Positions 44,678 to 51,800 of a stretch of DNA of 64,000 nucleotides are shown here, in pieces. Source of the DNA: an uncultured Lachnospiraceae bacterium (GTDB lineage Bacteria; Bacillota; Clostridia; Lachnospirales; Lachnospiraceae); the NCBI GenBank assembly GCA_934364805.1, contig CAKRMH010000005.1, forward strand, positions 89,215 to 153,214, read 5' to 3'. The position numbers were made by a program, and so were the translations under genes. The first letter of the stretch is position 1; the number at the start of each line of letters is the position of its first letter. The notes below the pieces were generated by a model, which saw only the letters and a program-made list of their open reading frames with translations, did not search any database and had not been told where the DNA came from.

Positions 44678-44708
44678 ATCATATACTATGGTATTATACC
44701 AGAGTCAA
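44678..44708 (-). promoter_or_regulatory. MerR-type promoter/operator C
   Basis: On the minus strand, -35 TTGACT (44703-44708), a 19-bp spacer (44684-44702) and -10 TATGAT (44678-44683). The spacer holds the palindrome CTCTGGTATAATACCATAG, closely matching sites A and B. Confidence 0.88.
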
Positions 44709-44738
44709 GACCTTTTTTATTTTTTGATGTAAAATAAA

Positions 44739-44816
44739 CTTGACATTTTTTGCAAAACGCACTTGACATTTAATGCAAAGTAAACTATTCTATATTTGCA
44801 AAGCAAGCTATGCAAA
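44739..44816 (+). promoter_or_regulatory. XRE-pair promoter with TGCAAA repeat array
   Basis: A -35 TTGACA (44763-44768), 17-bp spacer and -10 TATTCT (44786-44791). Four TGCAAA hexamers begin at 44751, 44774, 44797 and 44811; the first three are exactly 23 bp apart. An extra TTGACA at 44739 is part of the first repeat. The array is a likely autoregulatory operator for the XRE protein that follows. Confidence 0.7.
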
Positions 44817-44856
44817 ACATTTAAAAGTTACAACATATTTGGAGGACGAAACATCA

Positions 44857-45066
44857 ATGAAGAACCGGATCAGAGAACTCCGCAAAGCTCAGAAGCTTTC
44901 GCAGAGTGAGCTCGCCGACATCGTCGGAACCACACGCCAGACGATCACCTCGATCGAGGTTGGCAAATATACAGCGTCCCTCGGACTTGCATATAAGATC
45001 GCACATTACTTTAACCTGTCAATTGAAGAAGTATTTGACTTTAGTGAAATCGAAAATGAGGAGTAA
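44857..45066 (+). CDS. Small XRE-family regulator
   Basis: 69 aa, almost only a helix-turn-helix: LRKAQKLSQSELADIVGTTRQTITSIEVGKYTASLGLAYKIAHYF. Such mini-repressors usually lie beside a small membrane protein, as here (4-nt gap). ATG 44857 follows GGAGG by 11 nt; the frame open from 44773 crosses the promoter. Confidence 0.9.
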   Translation: MKNRIRELRKAQKLSQSELADIVGTTRQTITSIEVGKYTASLGLAYKIAHYFNLSIEEVFDFSEIENEE

Positions 45067-45070
45067 AACA

Positions 45071-45550
45071 ATGGAAAAGAAACTTATGAAAATGAAAAAA
45101 GAAATTCAGGAACAGAACAGATTTTATTCAATGCTGGCGCTTCTCGGACTGTTTGCCATCATTCTGACAAACTCCGGCCATCTGGCTCCACAGTACAGCG
45201 ATCCACATGCCGCTGAATTTGCTCATGGAGTGCTCATCGGACTTGTGATCGTAATCGAAGTGTTCTCGCTTCTTAACATCGCTAAGAATCTGACAGCCTT
45301 AAAAGATGAGACGAAACTTCGCAGATTATACAATGAAAATCATGACGAAAGAACCGAACAGATTGCTGCAATCGCCGGACAAAAGGGCCTGAAATTCGCT
45401 ATTGTCATCGTACTGATCGCCGCTTTCATTGTAAGCTATTTCAGCCTGGAAGCCTTTATCGCAATGCTGGCATGCATCATTATTTTCTCAGCTACCGTCA
45501 AAATCTGCAGACTGTATTATACCAGAACCTACACTGGAGAAGAGGAATAA
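45071..45550 (+). CDS. Small membrane protein paired with XRE regulator
   Basis: 159 aa with about four membrane helices (FYSMLALLGLFAIILTNSG, GVLIGLVIVIEVFSLLNIA, FAIVIVLIAAFIVSYFSL, AFIAMLACIIIFSATV) and a charged cytosolic loop between the second and third (LYNENHDERTEQIAAIAG). ATG 45071 has GAGGAG that overlaps the end of the XRE gene. The pair is common in Bacillota; the role is unknown. A frame from 44906 would overlap the regulator and is not used. Confidence 0.85.
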   Translation: MEKKLMKMKKEIQEQNRFYSMLALLGLFAIILTNSGHLAPQYSDPHAAEFAHGVLIGLVIVIEVFSLLNIAKNLTALKDETKLRRLYNENHDERTEQIAAIAGQKGLKFAIVIVLIAAFIVSYFSLEAFIAMLACIIIFSATVKICRLYYTRTYTGEEE

Positions 45551-45559
45551 ACTTAAGGT

Positions 45560-46717
45560 TTATACAGAATACATCAGTTTCCCCTTCTCCTGAGCGTATT
45601 CTTTTAAGTTTAGGCACGCCTCGTTCTGCGGTCCAAACTCATCTACCGCACAGATGCAGGAATGGCAGCTGTCGATCAGCCGTTTTGCCTTTTCGACCTT
45701 ATCCATACCAATAGGCATAAATGCTTTCTCACTCACGATCTCAGAGCCAAGCGCTCTGGCAGCTGCAAATTCCACATCATTTTCCTGAAGTATGCCTGCT
45801 GCAAACGGGATCTGTTTCCGTTGCAGCTTCTGATATACCGCAATCCCGCTTCCACCGCCGCCGATCACAAAAACCTCCGGCGCATTCTTCTCTGCATGCA
45901 AAAAGACCTGCCCTGTGACCGGGTCGAAACTCATCTCTTCTACGCCATACAATTTCTGGATATAATCCCCTGTAAAAATCTCCTCCGGAGTTCCGATTCG
46001 GTCAATCCTGTCACCTTTGACGCAGGCAACCGTATCCGAAATCTTCGATACAAGATCCAGTTCATGAAGTGACATAATGATTGCAATATTTTTCTCTCTT
46101 GCAAGCCTCCGGATATTTGCAAGAATGTCAAGCTTGAATCCCATATCGAGATAGGAGGTCGGTTCATCCAGTACAAGGATCTGCGTATCCTGACAGATTG
46201 CTCTGGCAAGCATCAGCCGCTGTCTTTGTCCGTCACTGATCCGCCGGAAATCCTGTTCTTCCACTTCTTTGGCGTTCACAAGTCCGATCGCTTCGTCCAC
46301 CTTTTTCCAGTCCTCCTCGGATAAAATCCCAAGTCTCCCGGTATAAGGATAACGCCCGGATGCCACAACTTCCCGGCCTGTCATAAGCTCCGTCCGAAGC
46401 TGCTCTGTCATAACCATGGAAAGCTGTTTTGATATCTCACTATCTTTTAATTTATCTGCCGGAGTTCCTTCCACGTATATCGTTCCGGCAATTTTTGACA
46501 ACTGCTTTGTGATCGTCTTTAAAATCGTGGATTTTCCGGATCCATTCGGTCCGATCAGCGTCAGGATCTCGCCTGGATGCACATGTAGCTCTACATCCCG
46601 GATTAAGGGAATGCGGTCATAACCAACCGTCAGATTTTGCGTCCAGAGACCGGAATTTTTATTCTCAAATCCGTCATTTTCGGAAGTCTCCTGCCTGATT
46701 TGATTTTCGTCCATCAT
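45560..46717 (-). CDS. Corrinoid/iron-type ABC ATPase (BtuD/FecE-like) with C-terminal extension
   Basis: 385 aa. Walker A GPNGSGKST, Walker B ILVLDEPTSYLD, and a signature motif ISDGQRQR in place of LSGGQ. Residues 1-255 are a FecE/BtuD ATPase. The last 125 residues form an extra Rossmann-like domain (EVFVIGGGGSGIAVYQKL onward) I cannot name. ATG 46717 has AAGGAG at 6 nt; ATG 46714 follows. Last gene of the riboswitch operon, separated from the permease by 312 bp that contains a palindromic repeat. Confidence 0.87.
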   Translation of the reverse strand: MMDENQIRQETSENDGFENKNSGLWTQNLTVGYDRIPLIRDVELHVHPGEILTLIGPNGSGKSTILKTITKQLSKIAGTIYVEGTPADKLKDSEISKQLSMVMTEQLRTELMTGREVVASGRYPYTGRLGILSEEDWKKVDEAIGLVNAKEVEEQDFRRISDGQRQRLMLARAICQDTQILVLDEPTSYLDMGFKLDILANIRRLAREKNIAIIMSLHELDLVSKISDTVACVKGDRIDRIGTPEEIFTGDYIQKLYGVEEMSFDPVTGQVFLHAEKNAPEVFVIGGGGSGIAVYQKLQRKQIPFAAGILQENDVEFAAARALGSEIVSEKAFMPIGMDKVEKAKRLIDSCHSCICAVDEFGPQNEACLNLKEYAQEKGKLMYSV

Positions 46718-46740
46718 TTCATTCTCCTTGCCTGATGTAT

Positions 46741-46903
46741 TTTCTCCGTATATGTCCAAAAACGCTTCATTACACCGAAAACTTTGCAGATTACAACATT
46801 ACAACTAGCAGATTCTCCGTAACTAAAAGAAAATCATTGATTACGCCGCCACATACAGAAAAAATGACGGTGTAATCACCAAAAAATAACGATTTACGGA
46901 GAA
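46741..46903. repeat. Palindromic intergenic repeat, copy 1
   Basis: About 163 bp matching 62773-62934 over most of its length. The core 46813-46903 has 10-bp perfect inverted ends TTCTCCGTAA/TTACGGAGAA and inner arms GATTACGCCG/CGGTGTAATC, so it can fold into a long imperfect hairpin. It has no coding capacity and sits in the gap between the permease and ATPase genes. A further TTACGGAGAA occurs at about 46967. The rest of the gap (to 47029) holds nothing else I recognise. MITE- or BIME-like. Confidence 0.8.
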
Positions 46904-47029
46904 AACGCCAGGTATCTTATATATCAAAGCTATGAAATTGGGCGTAAACGAAAATAATTTTGCCATTACGGAGAATCCCACGGTACATTTCTGCAAATTT
47001 TGCAATTAGCTACTGCATAATCTATTTTT

Positions 47030-48031
47030 TCACAGTTTCTGCTTGCGCAGCATCGCTGCAATGACGACCGGAACAAGAAATACTGCTGTCACAGAGCTGA
47101 TGCTGAGCTCGGTCGGTGCAAATACGGTGCGTGCGATTCCATCACAGAATAACGTCACAACCGCACCACACAGAAAACACCCCGGTATTAAAACAATCGG
47201 TTTTGCTGTGCCTGTTGCAAGTTTCACCAGATGCGGGACCGCAATTCCTACAAAAGAAATTGGTCCTGCAAAAGCCGTCACGCATGCCGACAGAAGGCTC
47301 GAAAGCAGAATAAGTCCGATGCGGAGCGCCTTAACATTCACACCAAGGTTTCTCGCATAAGATTCTCCCATCTGATATGCACCGATCGGTTTTGCAAGAA
47401 AAAACGTAACGACAACGGTAACTCCCACCAGCACGGTCATAATGCGGATATTATCCCATGTCATTCCGGAAAAACTTCCCATCGACCAGTTGTGCAGATT
47501 CACAATATTGGAATCGCTTGCAAACGTCACGCAAAAATCTGTGATTGCCGAGCAGATATAACCGATCATGATTCCACACACAACAAGCAGTGACATTCGT
47601 GACACACGAAAAGAGATCAGAAGTACAAACCCCATAGCAAGCAATGATCCCACAAAAGCGGCTGCAACCATGCCAAAAGAGCTGATCATAATGCCCTTCT
47701 CCAGAAGAAAGATCATGGTAAGTGCAACCATAAGTTTTGCCCCGGATGAGATTCCAAGCACATACGGTCCTGCGATCGGATTCTGGAAAAAACTCTGAAG
47801 CAGGAAACCAGATACTGAAAGTGCTCCTCCAAGCAGGATTGCAGCGACGATCCTTGGAAACCGGATCTTCCAGACGATCTGATACAGCGTCGGATTATCG
47901 GTGTTTTTCGTAAACAGTCCCAGGAAATCCGCAAATGACATTTCCACACTACCTACACCTACATTCCATAGAAAAAGCCCCGCTAAAAGCACGATAAATA
48001 AACTAAACGAAATAATATAACGTTTTCTCAT
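47030..48031 (-). CDS. Corrinoid/iron-type ABC permease (BtuC/FecCD family)
   Basis: 333 aa with about ten membrane helices. Family motifs are RFPRIVAAILLGGALSVSGFLLQSFFQNPIAGPYVLGISSGA-like in the first third (read in pieces: RFPRIVAAIL, LQSFFQNPIA, LGISSGA) and AGPISFVGIAVPHLV near the end. ATG 48031 has GAGGA upstream. Second-last gene of the operon. Confidence 0.92.
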   Translation of the reverse strand: MRKRYIISFSLFIVLLAGLFLWNVGVGSVEMSFADFLGLFTKNTDNPTLYQIVWKIRFPRIVAAILLGGALSVSGFLLQSFFQNPIAGPYVLGISSGAKLMVALTMIFLLEKGIMISSFGMVAAAFVGSLLAMGFVLLISFRVSRMSLLVVCGIMIGYICSAITDFCVTFASDSNIVNLHNWSMGSFSGMTWDNIRIMTVLVGVTVVVTFFLAKPIGAYQMGESYARNLGVNVKALRIGLILLSSLLSACVTAFAGPISFVGIAVPHLVKLATGTAKPIVLIPGCFLCGAVVTLFCDGIARTVFAPTELSISSVTAVFLVPVVIAAMLRKQKL

Positions 48032-48101
48032 AATTTCCTCGTAATCTACCTTTCCGAAATCCGGCAAGTACCATCCATCATTTTTGTTGCATCCATCGCA
48101 G

Positions 48102-49625
48102 TTAGTCCAGCTTCTTCAGAAAATGATATTCTGTGTCTGAAGCCTGCGTCAGAATCTTGTTCAGATCCTCAATAAAATCACAGGTTTCGCTGGTCTGCTG
48201 ATAAAAATTGCTTCCCGTTGTATAGACCTGTCCTGATTTTACCGCTTTAAAATCCGCAAATAAACTGTTTTTTTTCAAAAGTTCATCAATCGAAGTGAGT
48301 TCTCCTTCAATCGTTCCATTGTAGATCAGCACATCTGCATCCTTTTCCGCTGCATAAAAGTCTTCCATCTGCATTTTCATTGTGGAAAGAGCATTCTCCT
48401 CTCCGTCAACATATCCGTTCAGGGAATAATTGCCGCCAGCAAGCCCGATCATCGATGCAACATAATCATTTGGCTTCCGGACCGTGATCGTTCCATCGGA
48501 TGCAACTGAGAAAAACGCAACAGAACGACCGGTATTTTCCTTTTCCAGGATTGGTGTGACACGGGCCTCCTGTTCCTCAAAAAACGCTTTGGCCTGCTGT
48601 TCCCTTCCAAACAGAACACCAAAAAGCTTGATCCATTCCAGTCTTCCAAGCGGATGCTTTTCATAGCTGGAACGCTCAACCATGACCTGGATTCCAAGCT
48701 CTTCTAACTTCTCTTTCACTTCCGGATTGTGCGTGATCATGGTATTTTCAACAGCAAAATTACAGCCGCCAGCCAGAAGCATTTCATAGTCCGGCGCACT
48801 GTATTTTCCAGCGTAGATCAGGCTTCCTTCCTCCATCGCATCCGTTGCTTTCTGCACATACCAGTCTGACTGTCTGGTCCCTGTGTATGTTACATGCGGC
48901 AGCGCATCCACCTGACACACCAGATCCATAACTGCGCTGGAAACCATGTATACATGATTCAGGGGCTGCTGTAAAACAACTATATCCGATGGCACATCCG
49001 ATGGTTCACTCACCCCTTTCGGAATAAGCAAAAAACGACCGTTGTTCACGATCGTAATCATTTTATATGCTCCATATTGCTCCACGCTGAACTGATCCGC
49101 ATAAGATAGTTTCATGCTTCCATTACATTGCAGATCATTGAAACTGACATCTTCCGGGAAAGAAAATGTCAGTGTGTAATCAATCTCATGCGGTGTACTC
49201 ATTGCGGTCGTATCCCCAACGACGTCCATCTGACACGGAACCCCGCTGATCGGGAATGTAAATGTGGAATTGCCGCCCTCGTTCTCATTCGTGTATTTCT
49301 GTTCATCCACAATCATATAGTCGTAATGTGTGCTGCTCCATACAATGGTCGCATACGCCTGCCCGTCTTTCACGGTAACTTTTGCCTGCTGATCCACGGT
49401 AGCTTTTCCGCTTCCACCTTCCAGCATAACATTTACAGTGTATTCGCCATCTTCCAGAACCGCCGCTTCATCCGTTTCACTCTCTGTCACGCCTCCAGCC
49501 TGCTCTGTGCCGCTTATGCCTGCTGATTCCGTTGCATCCGGATTACTTCCAGTTCCACATCCGGCAAATATCTGCATACACATAGCCACAGATAACATAG
49601 CTGCTGCAATTTTTTTCTTATTCAT
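48102..49625 (-). CDS. ABC substrate-binding lipoprotein with N-terminal NEAT-like domain
   Basis: 507 aa. Lipobox QIFAGCGTG. Residues 55-175 are a beta-sandwich beginning DGEYTVNVMLEGGSGKATV with YDYMIVDEQKY, like NEAT-type or iron-transport-associated domains. Residues 190-507 are a helical-backbone binding protein (FecB/BtuF type). The extra domain resembles the C-terminal domain of the chelatase upstream (DGIYTAKFNTDSS), so both may hold the same tetrapyrrole. ATG 49625 has AGAGGA upstream. Confidence 0.87.
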   Translation of the reverse strand: MNKKKIAAAMLSVAMCMQIFAGCGTGSNPDATESAGISGTEQAGGVTESETDEAAVLEDGEYTVNVMLEGGSGKATVDQQAKVTVKDGQAYATIVWSSTHYDYMIVDEQKYTNENEGGNSTFTFPISGVPCQMDVVGDTTAMSTPHEIDYTLTFSFPEDVSFNDLQCNGSMKLSYADQFSVEQYGAYKMITIVNNGRFLLIPKGVSEPSDVPSDIVVLQQPLNHVYMVSSAVMDLVCQVDALPHVTYTGTRQSDWYVQKATDAMEEGSLIYAGKYSAPDYEMLLAGGCNFAVENTMITHNPEVKEKLEELGIQVMVERSSYEKHPLGRLEWIKLFGVLFGREQQAKAFFEEQEARVTPILEKENTGRSVAFFSVASDGTITVRKPNDYVASMIGLAGGNYSLNGYVDGEENALSTMKMQMEDFYAAEKDADVLIYNGTIEGELTSIDELLKKNSLFADFKAVKSGQVYTTGSNFYQQTSETCDFIEDLNKILTQASDTEYHFLKKLD

Positions 49626-49677
49626 ACAGATTCCTCTCCGGTCTCCTTTTCTTTCCTCTGGAAAAATATCTGCTTCT

Positions 49678-51288
49678 TTAGTTGGCATCTGTCAATGCTG
49701 GCTGAGGATCAGAAACACTTACCTTGTGATCGTACCACTCACCCTTTGTTCCAAGGATTGCAAGGTCAAATTCTTTATCTAAAGTTTCTACAGGAACATC
49801 GAATCCATATACTTCTTCTGTTGTTCCATCATCATAAGTAACCGTGTCTGTTGTCGGCTGTAAAATTTCAGCTCCGTCTTTTGCCGCATCTGCTGCTGTT
49901 CCAACATAAAGATTAACGATTTTCTTGGATACAAGGCTGATATGGATCGACATTTTACCATCTTTTACCGTAAGCTTTCCATAACCTTTCTCTGCCTCGT
50001 TTACATGAAACATGCTGCTGTCTGTGTTAAATTTAGCCGTATAAATGCCATCTTCGAGAGCACCTGTTGTGCTCTCTGAAGATGTTACAATGTTTCCAAG
50101 TGACTCAATTGCGTTTTTGGTATGCTCAACATAGATCTGCTGGATTGCATCGATCTCACCAAGACCTGAGATCTGTGTATCGATCTTGTCGAAGTATCCG
50201 CTTGCTTCGAACTGGCTCTTCCATGAATCGTCATCATCACCAGCCATGTCGTTGTTGGCATGATCACCGGCAACTACCATAAGTGGTCTTAATACAACAT
50301 GTTTGTAACCAGCTTCCTTCACTGCCTCAATGACATTCTCACATGCAGTTTCTTCCGGCTCACCTTCTACAGTTCCAATGAATACATTGTCATATCCAAG
50401 ATTACTCATCTGTGTTGCCATCTGGCTGTAACTTACTTTTGCTGTGTGGGAAGTACCATGTCCCATAAATACAAATGCAGTATTGTCATCTTTTGCAGCG
50501 TCTAAGGAATCAAATCCTGCTGCCTTAACAGCTTCTGATGTGATTGCTTCTGCAACCTTTGCTTTGTCCTCGTTTACAACGGCTGCATCAGCTCCAACTT
50601 CACCAAGCAATGGCTCTGCAACAGTAACTGTTTCAAATTTATCTTTATAATTGCCAAGTGTTTCTACAAGTTCATCATACTCTGCGCCATGCATCAGATG
50701 TGTAGGCTGGACAACAAGATTTTTTACACCGTTTGCTACGGCTCTTTCCAGAGCCTGGTCAACGTTGTCGATCTTCTCATCATCTCTTGCCTGAACATGG
50801 TTGATAATGATCTGTGCTGTGAAAGCACGTCTTACAGACCAGTCTGGGTAAGCTTTTGCAAGTGCTTTTTCGATTCCTCCGATATCAGCAGCACGGCTGT
50901 CGTTGAAGGAAGTTCCGAAACTTACAACAAGGAGTTCATTTTCTCCGATATTGTCCTCATTTAAAGGATCATCTTTGGATGCATCCCCGGTATCTCTTCC
51001 AAAATAATCAGGATCTGCGTTCTCGCCGGAAACAAGCTCTTTCTGTGCATCGGTAAGTTTATCCCATGCTGCCTTTGCTTCTGCACACTGCTCATCTGTC
51101 TTGTCCGTTCTTGTCTGTACATAAATTGCATCGATCAGATCTGCAACTTTATCGGCAGCTGCCTGATCATCTTCCTGTGTACCTGATGCAGATTCTGTTG
51201 TGTCTTTTGTCTTGTCACTTCCGCATCCGCCAAGCATACCAATGGTAAGGGTGCACGCTGCAAGTAACGCCAGTGTTCTCTTTTTCAT
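49678..51288 (-). CDS. cbiK: Surface CbiK-like sirohydrochlorin cobaltochelatase lipoprotein with NEAT-like domain
   Basis: 536 aa. Lipobox IGMLGGCGSD, an unusual feature because most CbiK enzymes are cytosolic. Residues 110-400 are a CbiK domain: ELLVVSFGTSFNDSR, VQPTHLMHGAEYDEL and FVFMGHGTSH supply the metal-handling histidines. Residues 415-530 are a beta-sandwich (DGIYTAKFNTDSS, YGKLTVKDGKMSIHI) shared with the binding protein downstream. Known periplasmic CbiK forms in Desulfovibrio bind heme. First gene after a cobalamin riboswitch, so its role is probably corrinoid or heme capture or metal exchange outside the cell. Confidence 0.88.
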   Translation of the reverse strand: MKKRTLALLAACTLTIGMLGGCGSDKTKDTTESASGTQEDDQAAADKVADLIDAIYVQTRTDKTDEQCAEAKAAWDKLTDAQKELVSGENADPDYFGRDTGDASKDDPLNEDNIGENELLVVSFGTSFNDSRAADIGGIEKALAKAYPDWSVRRAFTAQIIINHVQARDDEKIDNVDQALERAVANGVKNLVVQPTHLMHGAEYDELVETLGNYKDKFETVTVAEPLLGEVGADAAVVNEDKAKVAEAITSEAVKAAGFDSLDAAKDDNTAFVFMGHGTSHTAKVSYSQMATQMSNLGYDNVFIGTVEGEPEETACENVIEAVKEAGYKHVVLRPLMVVAGDHANNDMAGDDDDSWKSQFEASGYFDKIDTQISGLGEIDAIQQIYVEHTKNAIESLGNIVTSSESTTGALEDGIYTAKFNTDSSMFHVNEAEKGYGKLTVKDGKMSIHISLVSKKIVNLYVGTAADAAKDGAEILQPTTDTVTYDDGTTEEVYGFDVPVETLDKEFDLAILGTKGEWYDHKVSVSDPQPALTDAN

Positions 51289-51385
51289 ATCTTTCTCCTT
51301 TTCTCAACTGTGTTTCGTTCGGCATTTACATATGAGAGTTTCGTAACTGCCTGGTCAGTTCATAGGTTCACGAAAATGGATTTCT

Positions 51386-51427
51386 GCATAAAAACAGAAA
51401 CTCCGCTTAAACGATGTAAGCGGAGTA
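51386..51427 (-). terminator. Expression-platform terminator of the cobalamin riboswitch
   Basis: Stem CTCCGCTTA/TAAGCGGAG (about 51400-51427) followed by TTTCTGTTTTT on the minus strand, between the riboswitch and the cbiK-like gene. Confidence 0.82.
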
Positions 51428-51529
51428 ATATAGTCCATGCAAAGAAAATCTGCCTGCTGACAGAGATGCATATAACAGTACGACCAATTACTCGTGATCT
51501 GGGAATTCCGAAGCTTACGCTTTCCCTGT

Positions 51530-51745
51530 ACCAGACAACTGGCAGGTTTCCTGGCTGATAGATCCTCATATGGATTCTGCCTTCCCAATGTCATGCATCA
51601 GTGACGTAATCGAATCCACACTCCCTAATCACAGTGACGAGATCGTACAGGACTTGCACCTGTTTCCCTTTTAACCGGTCCAAAGCAGCAAAACAGAGCA
51701 TTTTGTCTGTATCCACGCAGACAATGACCGGCACCAATTATCTTT
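51530..51745 (-). ncRNA. Cobalamin (AdoCbl-type) riboswitch
   Basis: On the minus strand the conserved elements occur in order: GGTGCAAGTCC (51650-51660), CACTGTGA (about 51629-51636), a variable region, and the B12 box GCCAGGAAACCTGCC (51541-51555). The 5' boundary near 51745 is estimated. It controls the corrinoid/heme-type operon downstream, most likely by transcription termination at 51386-51427 when cobalamin is bound. Confidence 0.93.
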
Positions 51746-51762
51746 CTTATGAAACTTTAACC

Positions 51763-51791
51763 ATACTAGCATATTCATCTTTGATTTACAA
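51763..51791 (-). promoter_or_regulatory. Promoter of the riboswitch operon
   Basis: On the minus strand, -35 TTGTAA (51786-51791), 17-bp spacer and -10 TAGTAT (51763-51768), just ahead of the riboswitch. The remainder of the 510-bp gene-free stretch 51289-51800 is filled by the riboswitch and its terminator. Confidence 0.65.
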
Positions 51792-51800
51792 TAACAACTT

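Noticed and set aside
45820..46000. CbiZ domain as the ATPase C-terminal extension
   Set aside because: The extension starts with a glycine-rich Rossmann-like loop and I see no CbiZ hallmark residues, so I left it unnamed.
51310..51600. Short frames in the 51.3-51.8 kb gap
   Set aside because: The region is explained by the cobalamin riboswitch and its terminator.
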